The notes beneath the pieces are model-generated. The model did no database searches and was not told the origin of the DNA. It worked only from the letters and a program-made list of their open reading frames with translations. From SVEL01 sp045123575 (GTDB lineage: Bacteria > Bacillota > Clostridia > Lachnospirales > Lachnospiraceae): a stretch of DNA of 64,000 nt. The stretch covers positions 5,788-69,787 of the forward strand of contig JBGVKG010000048.1 in assembly GCA_045123575.1 (NCBI GenBank), read 5' to 3'. Made by a program: the position numbers and the translations under genes. The first letter of the stretch is position 1. Each line of letters starts with the position of its first letter. Below are positions 8,832 to 17,487 of the stretch, one piece after another.

Positions 8832-9599
8832 TTAGTTAATGCTAAATGTATCCTCGAACAATGTCTTGTAATCAATATCTGCATAGCTCTGTGAACAGAA
8901 ACCGTCGATAACCGCACCGTTGTTAATCTGAACAGAACGTGACTTGATATTACCCTTCACTACTGCTGTACCATCTACGATAACTGGACCATTAACATCT
9001 ATATCACCCTTTACAGCTCCTGCTATAACTGCTGATGTAGCATATACATTTCCTACGATAACTGAACCATTACCAATCTTAATTGTTCCATCGCTATGTA
9101 CATCACCTTCTACCTTTGCATTGTTTGCAAATATCTCTCTTGCATGTGATATACCATTTACTCTACCAGTAATAACAAGCTTACCCTTACATGTAATATC
9201 ACCTGTTATCTTACCATAAACGTTAATTGAACCATCTGATTCAAGATTACCTGTAATAGTTGTTCCTTTTGTTATCTCTGTAATCTCATCGCTTGGGATA
9301 AAATCCTCTTCTACAGTCTCTATAACTGGCTCAACAACTACTGGCTCTGGCTGAACAACAACCTCCTCTTTCGCTTCCTCAGCGAATAATGTATCTAAGT
9401 CATCTACAGTAAACTCTTCCTCATCAATAGTGTTTACCATCTCTTCTTCTTCTACATCAGCAACTTCCTCTGCCACAGTCTCTGCTACTTCTTCTGTAAC
9501 AGATTCTACTGGCTCTTCCTTCTTCTCTGTTGTCTGCTCATCTACAAGCTCGTTAACTGCCTGTGATAAATCTTCCTTAAATTCCTTTAAAAAACTCAT
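8832..9599 (-). CDS. Bactofilin-family polymer-forming cytoskeletal protein
   Basis: Bactofilins are filament-forming beta-helical proteins that help shape cells and place wall enzymes. The first ~105 residues are highly acidic (many E and V, for example TEEVAETVAEEVADVEEEE). The bactofilin core follows at about 105-240, with short repeats such as GSINVYGKITGDITCKGKLV and GSVIVGNVYATSAVIAGAVK. The long acidic N-terminus is unusual; typical bactofilins have short disordered tails. Its gene begins 17 bases after a polysaccharide deacetylase gene and is followed by pyrH. This suggests co-transcription with a wall-modifying enzyme. Confidence 0.85.
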   Translation of the reverse strand: MSFLKEFKEDLSQAVNELVDEQTTEKKEEPVESVTEEVAETVAEEVADVEEEEMVNTIDEEEFTVDDLDTLFAEEAKEEVVVQPEPVVVEPVIETVEEDFIPSDEITEITKGTTITGNLESDGSINVYGKITGDITCKGKLVITGRVNGISHAREIFANNAKVEGDVHSDGTIKIGNGSVIVGNVYATSAVIAGAVKGDIDVNGPVIVDGTAVVKGNIKSRSVQINNGAVIDGFCSQSYADIDYKTLFEDTFSIN

Positions 9600-9616
9600 C
9601 TTGAACCTCCAGTATA

Positions 9617-10570
9617 TTATTCTAATTCTCGGTGATGTACCGGTGTTGAGCGTTCATCTATCGCTCTTATCTCATATCCTTTTTCCAACAGTATCTCTAT
9701 AAGCCTTGGCAATGCTTCTACTGTCGTATCTTTATTGCCCAAATCATGCATCAGTATTACAAGATTTTTATACCCTGCATTAATTTGTTTCATACAATTT
9801 GAAATAATCTGATCGGCCGTAGGCTTTTTACCTGACGCGTCTCCACTTGAACAATTCCAGTCATGATACGAATATCCATTATCATTTATCCATTGGATAT
9901 ACTGATATATATTATCCGTTTTAGTATTTGATGTACCTCCTGGGAATCTAAACAAACGCACATCAACACCTGTTACTTCGTATAAATAATCGTGTAAAGA
10001 TGTAACTTCATGGGCAAAACTTTCAATTCCACCATACACTGTATTATAATTATGTGTATATGTGTGTATACCCAATGCATGACCACCATTTACAATTGCC
10101 TTGTATCTAGCTTCCATAGTTGGTCCTGTATGACCATTTACAAAAAATGTTGCTTTCACGCCATACTGGTTCAATATCTGTAATATTTCATCCGTTCTAG
10201 CACTTGGACCATCATCAAATGTAAGATACACATACTTACCATCTGGCAAAGGCTCTACTACTTTATCAGTACTTGGTTGTTCTGTAGTTGTCTCTTTTTC
10301 GATATCATCCTGTGTATTTGATGAACTGTTATCTTCACTAGATGATGTACTATTGTCAGTTCCATCAGCCAGTTGACTAGATTGCATCTCGCCCGTCTCT
10401 CTTTCTGCATGAGACTCCAACATTACATCTATTTCATTCTCCAACGAACAAATTCTAATTCCAAGTAATACACATAATAGTGTAGGAATTGTTATAAGTG
10501 CAATCACTGTAGGCAACAACATTTTCTTAATTCGTTGAACTCTACGTGCCCTATAACTTCTTGATTCCAT
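9617..10570 (-). CDS. Membrane-anchored polysaccharide deacetylase (NodB domain)
   Basis: This is a probable peptidoglycan or chitooligosaccharide N-deacetylase outside the cell. The 317 residues comprise a basic N-terminus, one membrane segment (about 17-37), an S/T/D/E-rich linker (about 60-105) and a NodB domain (about 108-300). Catalytic motifs are TFDDGPSARTDEIL, the metal-binding HTYTHNY, RFPGGTSNT and LMHDLGNK. The start ATG has AAAGGAG upstream. It is the first gene of a unit that includes bactofilin and probably pyrH-frr. The exact substrate cannot be read from the sequence. Confidence 0.9.
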   Translation of the reverse strand: MESRSYRARRVQRIKKMLLPTVIALITIPTLLCVLLGIRICSLENEIDVMLESHAERETGEMQSSQLADGTDNSTSSSEDNSSSNTQDDIEKETTTEQPSTDKVVEPLPDGKYVYLTFDDGPSARTDEILQILNQYGVKATFFVNGHTGPTMEARYKAIVNGGHALGIHTYTHNYNTVYGGIESFAHEVTSLHDYLYEVTGVDVRLFRFPGGTSNTKTDNIYQYIQWINDNGYSYHDWNCSSGDASGKKPTADQIISNCMKQINAGYKNLVILMHDLGNKDTTVEALPRLIEILLEKGYEIRAIDERSTPVHHRELE

Positions 10571-10639
10571 TGAATCTATCTCCTTTATTAAATTATATAC
10601 TCCGGAACGGCTTTAATAAAAGACCGCACTCCTTTAATC

Positions 10640-10668
10640 AGTATATCACGAAACCAACAATAATTAAA
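10640..10668 (-). promoter_or_regulatory. Sigma-A-like promoter before the deacetylase gene
   Basis: An extended -10 (TGA-TATACT, -10 hexamer at 10640-10645) lies 17 bases from a weak -35, TTTAAT (10663-10668). It leaves a leader of about 65 bases with a partial hairpin (GGAGTGCGG against CCGTTCC). Confidence 0.4.
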
Positions 10669-10682
10669 CAATTATTTTGTGT

Positions 10683-11870
10683 TTATTCGACATTTTCTGC
10701 TGCCTTTTTTTCTGTAACATTTCCTTCATCGTCTATCTCAACATTAACAGATATGCTCTCTATATGTTTAAATATATCTAAGGCTTCCTGACCTGTAGCT
10801 TCCCACACCTTAAATGACTTACTCTTACATGGTGTTATCTTTGTTGTAATACTGTTATCCTCATTTATTACAAGATTTACAACCATTGTATCTGTCGCTT
10901 TATTTGTAAACAAGAAATTACCTAAATTGTAATATATAGGTGCATCCTTATATATCTCTATACCCTGAAGATTATGAGCATGGCTGCCTATAATAAAATC
11001 TGCACCAGAATCTATATATCCATAAGATACATTCTTCTGTCTTGATATAATCTGTGTTGTATGCTCCTTACCGTAGTGAACATATACACCTACTACGTCG
11101 CATCCTTCCTCTTCCTTAAGTCTCTTTATCTCATCCTTAACCATTCCGTAACGGTCTGTACCTTCATAAGTAGTCATTACACCTGGTCTGTTTTCCTGTG
11201 CATACCAGCTCCAGCCCGGTATAAAATAACATGATGCAAGAATAGCTACTTTCTTTCCATTCATCTCATATATCTCTGCCTTCTTAGCATCTGCAAGATT
11301 TCTTCCAGCACCGATATATTTAACATTTAACTTATCAATAGTATCTAAACAGTCAACAAGACTCTGTAAACCGTAATCCATTGCATGATTGTTTGCCAAT
11401 GACACTATGTCTACTCCCATCTCATCCCATAATACTTCTCTTGCAGTAGGTGCTTTGAAGTTATATATCTGAATAGTATCCTTTGCTGATTCAGGCAAAT
11501 CTGTTGCTACATACTCATGGTTTGCAACCATAATGTCTGTTTTCTGGAAGATATCCAATATAGACTGTCCAAGGAAACCTGTTAAACCATCTTTCTGATA
11601 ATATCCATACAACTTGTCACTAAGATACATATCACCTGCAAATGCCAATGTAATAGGCTCATATGGAGGCTGTGTTGTAGTAGGCTCCTCTGTTGTAGGT
11701 TCCTCTGTAGTAGGCTCCTCTGTTGTAGATGTATCTCCTTCTGCTGTGGTGTTTGTTGAACTATCTGCATCTGTAGCTCCTGCGTCTACACTTGGCTTGC
11801 TACTTGTACATGCAACAAGCATACTTGACATAATAACCATTGCTAATAGTGCTCTTAAAGTCTTTTTCAT
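10683..11870 (-). CDS. CapA-family lipoprotein (poly-gamma-glutamate capsule-type metallophosphatase fold)
   Basis: The 395 residues begin MKKTLRALLAMVIMSSMLVACTSSK, a lipoprotein signal with lipobox LVAC. A linker of repeated TTEEP units (about 45-75) spaces the lipid anchor from the domain. The PGA_cap domain has the expected motifs FAGDMYLSDKLYG, VANHEYVATD, SLANNHAMDYG, GSHAHNLQGIEIY and YYNLGNFLF. Family members resemble calcineurin-like phosphatases, and some take part in poly-gamma-glutamate export; the role here is unknown. ATG 11868-11870 has AAAGGA upstream and is preferred over the upstream frame opening. It follows queF by about 47 bases but has no link to queuosine synthesis. Confidence 0.85.
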   Translation of the reverse strand: MKKTLRALLAMVIMSSMLVACTSSKPSVDAGATDADSSTNTTAEGDTSTTEEPTTEEPTTEEPTTTQPPYEPITLAFAGDMYLSDKLYGYYQKDGLTGFLGQSILDIFQKTDIMVANHEYVATDLPESAKDTIQIYNFKAPTAREVLWDEMGVDIVSLANNHAMDYGLQSLVDCLDTIDKLNVKYIGAGRNLADAKKAEIYEMNGKKVAILASCYFIPGWSWYAQENRPGVMTTYEGTDRYGMVKDEIKRLKEEEGCDVVGVYVHYGKEHTTQIISRQKNVSYGYIDSGADFIIGSHAHNLQGIEIYKDAPIYYNLGNFLFTNKATDTMVVNLVINEDNSITTKITPCKSKSFKVWEATGQEALDIFKHIESISVNVEIDDEGNVTEKKAAENVE

Positions 11871-11917
11871 ATTTTTTTCCTTTCTCGTATCCGATTCTTT
11901 TTGTATATTTATCAATA

Positions 11918-12412
11918 TTATCTATTATCTATCTTCTCAGGGTACATATCATGATTAGCCATTCTGTTAAATGCTACTTCCTCCCATTTTGTACCTGGCT
12001 TACCATAATTACAATATGGGTCAATAGATATGCCGCCTCTTGGTGTAAATTTACCCCATACCTCTATATATTTAGGCTCCATTAATTTTATGAGGTCCTT
12101 CATAATTATATTTACACAATCCTCATGAAAATCTCCATGATTTCTAAAGCTGAATAAATATAATTTTAAAGATTTGCTCTCAACCATCTTTACATCTGGT
12201 ACATAAGAAATAGTTATGCATGCAAAGTCTGGCTGTCCTGTTATAGGACAAAGACTAGTAAATTCAGGACAATTAAACTTTACAAAATAATCATTATCCT
12301 GATGCTTATTAACGAAAGTCTCTAACATTTCAGGTGCATAATTATCTGGATACTTTGTTCCTTGATTACCTAACAAGGTAATATCACACATCTCATTTCT
12401 TTCTCTACTCAT
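11918..12412 (-). CDS. queF: NADPH-dependent 7-cyano-7-deazaguanine reductase (QueF)
   Basis: It reduces the nitrile preQ0 to preQ1, the queuosine precursor that is put into tRNA. The 164 residues match the short unimodular QueF type. The catalytic Cys55 and Asp62 lie in SLCPITGQPDFA, and the NADPH-side stretch ESKSLKLYLFSFRNHGDFHE is present. Its ATG overlaps the queC stop (TAATG). It is the last gene of the que operon and shows that the pathway here runs to preQ1, as expected with a preQ1-sensing leader. Confidence 0.96.
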   Translation of the reverse strand: MSRERNEMCDITLLGNQGTKYPDNYAPEMLETFVNKHQDNDYFVKFNCPEFTSLCPITGQPDFACITISYVPDVKMVESKSLKLYLFSFRNHGDFHEDCVNIIMKDLIKLMEPKYIEVWGKFTPRGGISIDPYCNYGKPGTKWEEVAFNRMANHDMYPEKIDNR

Positions 12413-13083
12413 TACATTTCCTCCACTCCGTTTTGTCTAAAAGCTTCCTGCCTATCTATACATGTACCACATTTGCCACATGGCTTATCGCCGCCTTCAT
12501 AACAGCTCCATGTCAGCTCATAAGGCACTCCTATTTCCAAGCCCTTTTTTACTATATCCTTTTTAGTCCATGTTACAAATGGTGCCAATATCTTAAGCTG
12601 TCCACCACTGCCTTCATATATAGCTTTATTCATCGCATCATTAAACGCCTGTGAACAATCTGGATATGCACTGCCTGCTGCATCGTCACTGTGAGCTCCA
12701 TAATATATAAGCTCGCAGTCCTTTGACAATGCTATGCTGGCTGCTGTAGATAAAAATAGTCCGTTTCTAAAAGGTACATACGTAGATACTGGTTTTCCAT
12801 CTGTTTCATCTAGCTGCTTTGCGTATGACTCATATGGTATATCCGCATCCGAATGCGTAAGTAAAGAACAGTTACTATATGTGAATATGGAAGCCAAATC
12901 CATATATATATGCTCTACACCATAATAGTTCGCTACATTCTTCGATGCTTCAAGTTCCTTGTTATGCTTCTGTCCATATGATATAGATAATGCTACTACA
13001 TTGTCCTTACCATATTCTTTTACCGCCATACCTAGACATGTACTAGAATCGACTCCACCACTACTTAAAACTAATACTCTCAT
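12412..13083 (-). CDS. queC: 7-cyano-7-deazaguanine synthase (QueC)
   Basis: It converts 7-carboxy-7-deazaguanine to preQ0 using ATP and ammonia. The 223 residues hold an N-type ATP pyrophosphatase loop, SSGGVDSS (residues 7-14). A C-terminal zinc site is formed by cysteines in WSCYEGG and PCGKCGTCIDRQEAF. The start has GAGGTG upstream. It is fourth in the operon, 11 bases after folE. Confidence 0.97.
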   Translation of the reverse strand: MRVLVLSSGGVDSSTCLGMAVKEYGKDNVVALSISYGQKHNKELEASKNVANYYGVEHIYMDLASIFTYSNCSLLTHSDADIPYESYAKQLDETDGKPVSTYVPFRNGLFLSTAASIALSKDCELIYYGAHSDDAAGSAYPDCSQAFNDAMNKAIYEGSGGQLKILAPFVTWTKKDIVKKGLEIGVPYELTWSCYEGGDKPCGKCGTCIDRQEAFRQNGVEEM

Positions 13084-13094
13084 AATACACCTCG

Positions 13095-13676
13095 TTATCT
13101 AAGATTCAATGCGGAGATAAATCCTCTCTCTGTATTAAATCTACCTCTAAGTGTTGTGGTGCGTGTTGTTGCTCCTGGCTTCTTAATTCCTCTCGCTGTC
13201 ATACAGCTGTGGCTTCCCTCTATAAGCACAGCTATATCAGGTGAACCTGTGATTTTTTGCATTATCTCAGCCACGTCAGAGCCAATACGTTCCTGTAACT
13301 GTAATCTTTTACACACCATATCTACTATTCTAGCTATCTTGCTCAGTCCTATAACCTTGCCGGCTGGAACATAAGCAACAGTAACCTTCATATTATACAT
13401 AAGTGCAAGATGATGCTCGCAATAGCTAAACGCATCTATATCCTTAACTATAACCATATCCTTGCTGTTTGTGACATAATCGGCATCCTCTTCAAATGTC
13501 TTATCAAACATATCAGCAATGTCATCATTAGTATAGTTCATACCCTCAAAAACTTCTTCATACATTCTAGCTACACGGTCAGGTGTATCCTTAATTCCCT
13601 CTCTATCAGGATTATCACCTAATGCTTCCAATAATCCTCTAATATGAAACTTAATTGCTTCCTTATCTATTGCCAT
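13095..13676 (-). CDS. folE: GTP cyclohydrolase I
   Basis: It converts GTP to 7,8-dihydroneopterin triphosphate, shared by folate and queuosine synthesis. Its place between queE and queC makes a queuosine role likely here. The 193 residues show the zinc and active-site motifs YCEHHLALM and GSHSCMTARGIKKPGA, and the C-terminal TRTTTLRGRF. The ribosome binding site is TAGGAGG. Confidence 0.97.
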   Translation of the reverse strand: MAIDKEAIKFHIRGLLEALGDNPDREGIKDTPDRVARMYEEVFEGMNYTNDDIADMFDKTFEEDADYVTNSKDMVIVKDIDAFSYCEHHLALMYNMKVTVAYVPAGKVIGLSKIARIVDMVCKRLQLQERIGSDVAEIMQKITGSPDIAVLIEGSHSCMTARGIKKPGATTRTTTLRGRFNTERGFISALNLR

Positions 13677-13685
13677 ATCTTCCTC

Positions 13686-14354
13686 CTATACCCCGCGTTT
13701 ATCAGGGTCCCATATAATCTTGTGCATCTGTAATTGCATATTAACGTCGTTAAGCTTATTTTCTATCATAAAGTTCACAATCTGCTCTGGTTGTATCTTT
13801 CCAAACACGGGACTAATATATACACGACATTTATCTGTCAATGTGTAGTCATTAATAATCTGATTGGCTTTGTTCAAATCTGCCATGTCAGATACTACGA
13901 ATTTAACAGTATCTTTTATGCCAATATTCATAAAGTTATGGAGATACATTTTCTCCTCCATACCACTTCCTGCCAGCTTATAATCCACAGTAAATGTAAT
14001 ATTGTCACTTATATCTCTATACGGCGCTATATCTACACTTCCATTTGTCTCTATCTCTACATAATGATTCTTATCACTACTGAGTATTTTGAGCAACTTT
14101 TCTATACCCTCTCTCAGTAATGGCTCTCCTCCTGTCAGAGTAACGTTCTTAATGCCCGTTGTCTTTATATAATCATATATCTCAAATTCTGTCATATTCT
14201 CATAAGAAACATCTGCTTTATTGGCCCACATAGTATCGCAGTAGGTACAATTCAGGTTACATCCCGCAAATCTTACAAATACTGCTAACTGTCCTGCCTT
14301 TATTCCCTCACCATTTATACTAACAAACTTTTCAACAACTCTAAAATCTGCCAT
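13686..14354 (-). CDS. queE: 7-carboxy-7-deazaguanine synthase (QueE), radical SAM
   Basis: This radical-SAM enzyme contracts 6-carboxytetrahydropterin to 7-carboxy-7-deazaguanine. The cluster motif is C32-x3-C36-x2-C39 in AGCNLNCTYCDT, and the SAM-binding TLTGGEPLLREG follows. The 222 residues are the expected size. It is second in the operon, 11 bases after queD. Confidence 0.96.
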   Translation of the reverse strand: MADFRVVEKFVSINGEGIKAGQLAVFVRFAGCNLNCTYCDTMWANKADVSYENMTEFEIYDYIKTTGIKNVTLTGGEPLLREGIEKLLKILSSDKNHYVEIETNGSVDIAPYRDISDNITFTVDYKLAGSGMEEKMYLHNFMNIGIKDTVKFVVSDMADLNKANQIINDYTLTDKCRVYISPVFGKIQPEQIVNFMIENKLNDVNMQLQMHKIIWDPDKRGV

Positions 14355-14365
14355 ATAAACCTCAC

Positions 14366-14788
14366 TTAATCCTTATAATAAGAAGCACAGTTATTTGGTG
14401 TCTCATATACTGTTGCGCATCTGACATCATATCCTTTTGCCACCATTCTATCAAAGAAATATTTTGAAAAATTCTCTGCTGTCGACCTAAAATCAACTTC
14501 TATAAGCCTTATACCTTCCTCCTGTAACGCTGTCAGTGTGGCAGGTCGCAAAGTGTCCTTCTCTATAATAAGAGCATGGTCAAAGTAATCAACCTCTCCT
14601 TTTAAATCCTCTTTTAACTTATCAAAATCAACTATCATACCTCGAAGATGTTCATCTTCCTTTAAACTTCTACTATTTATCTCTACTGTAACTCTCCATC
14701 TGTGTCCATGGATATTACTACATTTACCTTTGTAGCCAGCTAAAAAGTGTGCCGCATCAAAGCTATGTTCTGATTTTAATGTAAACAT
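14366..14788 (-). CDS. queD: 6-carboxy-5,6,7,8-tetrahydropterin synthase (QueD)
   Basis: It converts dihydroneopterin triphosphate to 6-carboxytetrahydropterin. The 140 residues show the zinc histidines His14, His27 and His29 and catalytic Cys23 within HSFDAAHFLAGYKGKCSN and IHGHRW. It is the first gene of the que operon, behind a riboswitch-like leader that can form a terminator. The start has AGGAG upstream. Confidence 0.95.
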   Translation of the reverse strand: MFTLKSEHSFDAAHFLAGYKGKCSNIHGHRWRVTVEINSRSLKEDEHLRGMIVDFDKLKEDLKGEVDYFDHALIIEKDTLRPATLTALQEEGIRLIEVDFRSTAENFSKYFFDRMVAKGYDVRCATVYETPNNCASYYKD

Positions 14789-14850
14789 ACTTTTTCTCCT
14801 ATTCTAACATTGAATTGCACCGAAACTCTTTACTATATCTTTATATACAT

Positions 14851-14875
14851 AAAAAGGTGGACACAAGGTCCACCT
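14851..14875 (-). terminator. Leader terminator of the que operon
   Basis: The perfect 8-bp stem AGGTGGAC/GTCCACCT with loop CTTGT is followed by TTTTT on the transcribed strand. It lies between the aptamer-like element and queD, about 62 bases before the start codon. Its 5' arm (CAGGTGG) can also pair with CCATCCTG inside the aptamer, giving an alternative antiterminator. Confidence 0.85.
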
Positions 14876-14896
14876 GATATACTTACATCTCAAGTA

Positions 14897-14940
14897 GCCC
14901 TGGTTTTATTTATAGACAGGATGGTGCAAACGAACTGTCT
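14897..14940 (-). promoter_or_regulatory. Candidate preQ1 class I riboswitch aptamer
   Basis: On the transcribed strand a 6-bp stem AGACAG/CTGTCT encloses a 15-base loop with TTC and CACC elements. An A-rich tail (ATAAATAAAA) and a short CCAGGG follow. This is the small H-type pseudoknot layout of preQ1-I aptamers: stem, C-rich loop, A-rich tail, short 3' pairing. It sits right after a promoter, before a transcription terminator, and upstream of five preQ1-synthesis genes. The exact pseudoknot pairing is not certain by eye, so the class is inferred from layout and context. Confidence 0.7.
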
Positions 14941-14952
14941 TTATACTCTATA

Positions 14953-14980
14953 AATATACCACAAACATCTATATTGTCAA
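14953..14980 (-). promoter_or_regulatory. queD: Sigma-A promoter of the que operon
   Basis: A consensus -35 TTGACA (14975-14980) and an extended -10 TGG-TATATT (14953-14958) are 16 bases apart. The start point would fall a few bases before the aptamer stem. The -35 lies inside the 3' end of the upstream DHH gene. Confidence 0.75.
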
Positions 14981-15955
14981 TATATTCGATGACTGCAATA
15001 TATCATAGAAACCTTCTACTCTACTATGTACATATGCATTTATATTCATATCGTCATATTTAGCGGCATATCTTTTACCACTTATAAATCCACCCGCTTT
15101 GTTAAGATGTCCGCCGCCGTTGCCGACCTCTCCACCTATGTAAGCTGCCAGTTCATTAGCTGGTACCTGTGGTATACAACTTCTAACAGAAAGCTTGTAT
15201 CCATCGTGGCATGGATTGTATATAATACATACATCTATACTATCCACCTGTAATACAAAGTCACCTATAATACCTAATATATTAGGGTCACATGGCTTTG
15301 AATTGATAATAGCAAGTCTCTTTCTTTCGTCAAAGCTGTATCTAAGCATGGCCAAACCTGCTGTTTCCATCTCCTCCAAGGTAAAGTTCGCATGGGTAAA
15401 CTTTGTAATCAACTGTTCATCATATTTAAGTTCGTCAAGCATCTCTCGCTCTAATGGATGACGTATCTCCGACAATTCATTACTATCCATAAATAATCCA
15501 TAAAACAGTGCTGTAGCAACTCTCTTATCCTTATTCACATCAAAGCCTTCCTCTTTAAGCATATCGTAGCAAATAGTAGCACAACTAACCAACTGGCTTC
15601 TTATCTCAGACATATCATCTGATACTTCTCCAGTATTGTGATGGTCTATTTCTGCCACATTTTCTGCCTCAAATACAGTAACATTTCCTTCCTCATACTG
15701 ACAATCTACTGTCAATAAAAGCTCTGGTTTCTCCAATTTCACTACATACTCCAATGGGATCTGCAAATCCTTTATCATGTGGATCATATTGCTTTTCTTT
15801 ATTTTATTCTGTCCACTATATATAAGTCTTACATCCTTATCTTTTTCTTTAAAATACTCATATATCGCATAGCCAGAACCCACTGCATCTGCATCCGGAT
15901 TATCGTGTATCTGTATAACTATCTGGTTGAAACGTTCTAGTGCTTTTAACTTCAT
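14969..15955 (-). CDS. DHH/DHHA1 phosphoesterase (NrnA-like)
   Basis: Members of this family degrade short oligoribonucleotides, pAp or cyclic dinucleotides with manganese. The 328 residues show HDNPDADAVGSG (His17, Asp21, Asp23), LTVDCQ, the signature AEIDHHNTG, and the C-terminal DHHA1 motif GNGGGHLNKAGGF. The ribosome binding site is GGAGG. The family cannot be narrowed to one substrate from sequence alone. It appears to be a single-gene unit with its own promoter. Confidence 0.85.
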   Translation of the reverse strand: MKLKALERFNQIVIQIHDNPDADAVGSGYAIYEYFKEKDKDVRLIYSGQNKIKKSNMIHMIKDLQIPLEYVVKLEKPELLLTVDCQYEEGNVTVFEAENVAEIDHHNTGEVSDDMSEIRSQLVSCATICYDMLKEEGFDVNKDKRVATALFYGLFMDSNELSEIRHPLEREMLDELKYDEQLITKFTHANFTLEEMETAGLAMLRYSFDERKRLAIINSKPCDPNILGIIGDFVLQVDSIDVCIIYNPCHDGYKLSVRSCIPQVPANELAAYIGGEVGNGGGHLNKAGGFISGKRYAAKYDDMNINAYVHSRVEGFYDILQSSNILTI

Positions 15956-15996
15956 ATATCCTCCGATGTACTATACTTTTTATATATATTTTTTTC

Positions 15997-16025
15997 ATTA
16001 TATCACACCATTACAAAACCAGAAA
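15997..16025 (-). promoter_or_regulatory. Sigma-A-like promoter of the DHH gene
   Basis: An extended -10 TGA-TATAAT (hexamer 15997-16002) lies 17 bases from TTTCTG (16020-16025). The strong -10 makes up for a poor -35. Confidence 0.55.
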
Positions 16026-16053
16026 ATTATAAAAATCTTAGTTTTCTATCAAT

Positions 16054-17385
16054 TTATTTAGGTTTTAACGCATTAGGATATATTTTCTTAAGAGTTGCAT
16101 CATCATAATATTCATCCATCATTTCCTGCCAAAAGTATTCCGCCTCTACACCTTTATCTCTTTGATCTGCCCTTATAAGTGCCATACTCGACACAATACC
16201 GTTGCATATCATAAAGACTACCATAATCCATGTTATTACCTTACCTATCTTCATAGGTATCTTTTCTATATACTTTGATAAAAATGGATAAATGTACTTA
16301 ACCCACACAACTGCAGCTATACCCCAGAAAAAGCAATATAGCAAATTGACTCTGCCACCTAAATTGTACTTTATATGGCTATAATCCCAAAAGACCTTGC
16401 CAAATACAATCTCCGTAAACACGCTACAGGCATACTCATAAGCTCCTCCTAAAAAAGTTCCTGTAAGAAATAAGAAACTATCTGACTTGTGGGTCTGTTT
16501 ATGAAGAAGTATAGATGCAAATACAAATGCCAGGCCCCACACTACACTAAATGGTCCCCATACCACACTGCTTCTACTCATCCATACGCCTTTTGTATAC
16601 CACATAAATATAGTTTCAACAACATCACCTAGAAAAGCGCCTATAATAAATAGCCATACTACCTTATAAAAACCGCATCCGTATGCAAATATGGTCTTTT
16701 TCTTTTGTTCTTCAGCTTGCTTTATCTGTTCTACATTTTCATCAGCCGTTTTCTTCTTAGGATATGCCTTTTTAAGTCTTTTAGCAATATACGAGAATAT
16801 CTTATCACCCAGTGACTTTGATATGCCTTCAAATTGCTCATCTACCTTTTTCCATCTTTCTGTATTTTTCCCTTTTCCATGAAGCACTATCAATGTAGCT
16901 ACAGCATCTATAAACACAATAACTACAAGCGCACATATTATTACTAATCCAACTATAGAAGGTACTAAATTATATGCTTTTACTAACGGCTCGTTTATCC
17001 AATGCTTTGATACGAATGCTACTGCTCCCAATATAAGCGCCTGAACAAATGAAGCATAGCCTCCTATGTTAAGTCTTTTTCCTGTGTAATCCCATATTTT
17101 ATCATGATAGATTTTCTCACCTGCCATACCTACAAACCATCGTATTGCTACAACCGATATAACTGAGCCTATATAACTCCAAGCACCATATAATCCTCTT
17201 GAAAATACTGTTACAAACACAGCCAAAATACCGTAAAATGTACAAAACGGCAGATTGACCAATCCTACATTTACAAATTTCTTTTGAACTATTGCTGATG
17301 ATACAACTTCATATAACCAGCCAATAAATGAATAAACAAAAAATAAATAAAACAATTCATCCAATGAATAAATCAACCTAATCAT
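16054..17385 (-). CDS. CmpB-family (putative ABC-transporter type IV) membrane protein, duplicated domain
   Basis: The 443 residues hold about ten to twelve hydrophobic segments in two halves that look like copies of the same unit (Pfam ABC_trans_CmpB type). Both halves share a pattern such as GWLYEVVSS and GDVVETIF, and later LNIGGYASFVQA and YNLGGRVNLLYC. A charged cytoplasmic stretch with many K and E (about 200-240) separates them. Biochemical function is unknown. The frame opens at 17436, but a promoter at 17418-17446 would start transcription inside that extension. ATG 17383-17385, with AAAGG upstream, is therefore chosen. Confidence 0.75.
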   Translation of the reverse strand: MIRLIYSLDELFYLFFVYSFIGWLYEVVSSAIVQKKFVNVGLVNLPFCTFYGILAVFVTVFSRGLYGAWSYIGSVISVVAIRWFVGMAGEKIYHDKIWDYTGKRLNIGGYASFVQALILGAVAFVSKHWINEPLVKAYNLVPSIVGLVIICALVVIVFIDAVATLIVLHGKGKNTERWKKVDEQFEGISKSLGDKIFSYIAKRLKKAYPKKKTADENVEQIKQAEEQKKKTIFAYGCGFYKVVWLFIIGAFLGDVVETIFMWYTKGVWMSRSSVVWGPFSVVWGLAFVFASILLHKQTHKSDSFLFLTGTFLGGAYEYACSVFTEIVFGKVFWDYSHIKYNLGGRVNLLYCFFWGIAAVVWVKYIYPFLSKYIEKIPMKIGKVITWIMVVFMICNGIVSSMALIRADQRDKGVEAEYFWQEMMDEYYDDATLKKIYPNALKPK

Positions 17386-17417
17386 CCATCCTTTCTCTTT
17401 TGTAAATAATATGCAAC

Positions 17418-17446
17418 ATATTATCATATCGAACATATCTATTCAA
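17418..17446 (-). promoter_or_regulatory. Sigma-A-like promoter of the CmpB-family gene
   Basis: TTGAAT (17441-17446) is followed after 17 bases by the extended -10 TGA-TAATAT (17418-17423). It is in the 100-base gap between the malic enzyme stop and the CmpB-family start. Confidence 0.5.
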
Positions 17447-17487
17447 TTCATCCATTGAAGTTCACTAAAATTACACACTTTTAACTA

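Noticed and set aside
11650..11740. Direct DNA repeats resembling a short tandem array
   Set aside because: They encode in-frame TTEEP linker units of the CapA-like lipoprotein; there are no spacers of CRISPR type.
13470..13485. GCCGATTA inside folE as a sigma-28 promoter
   Set aside because: It is within coding sequence, the -35 is poor and a folE/queC role in motility is implausible.
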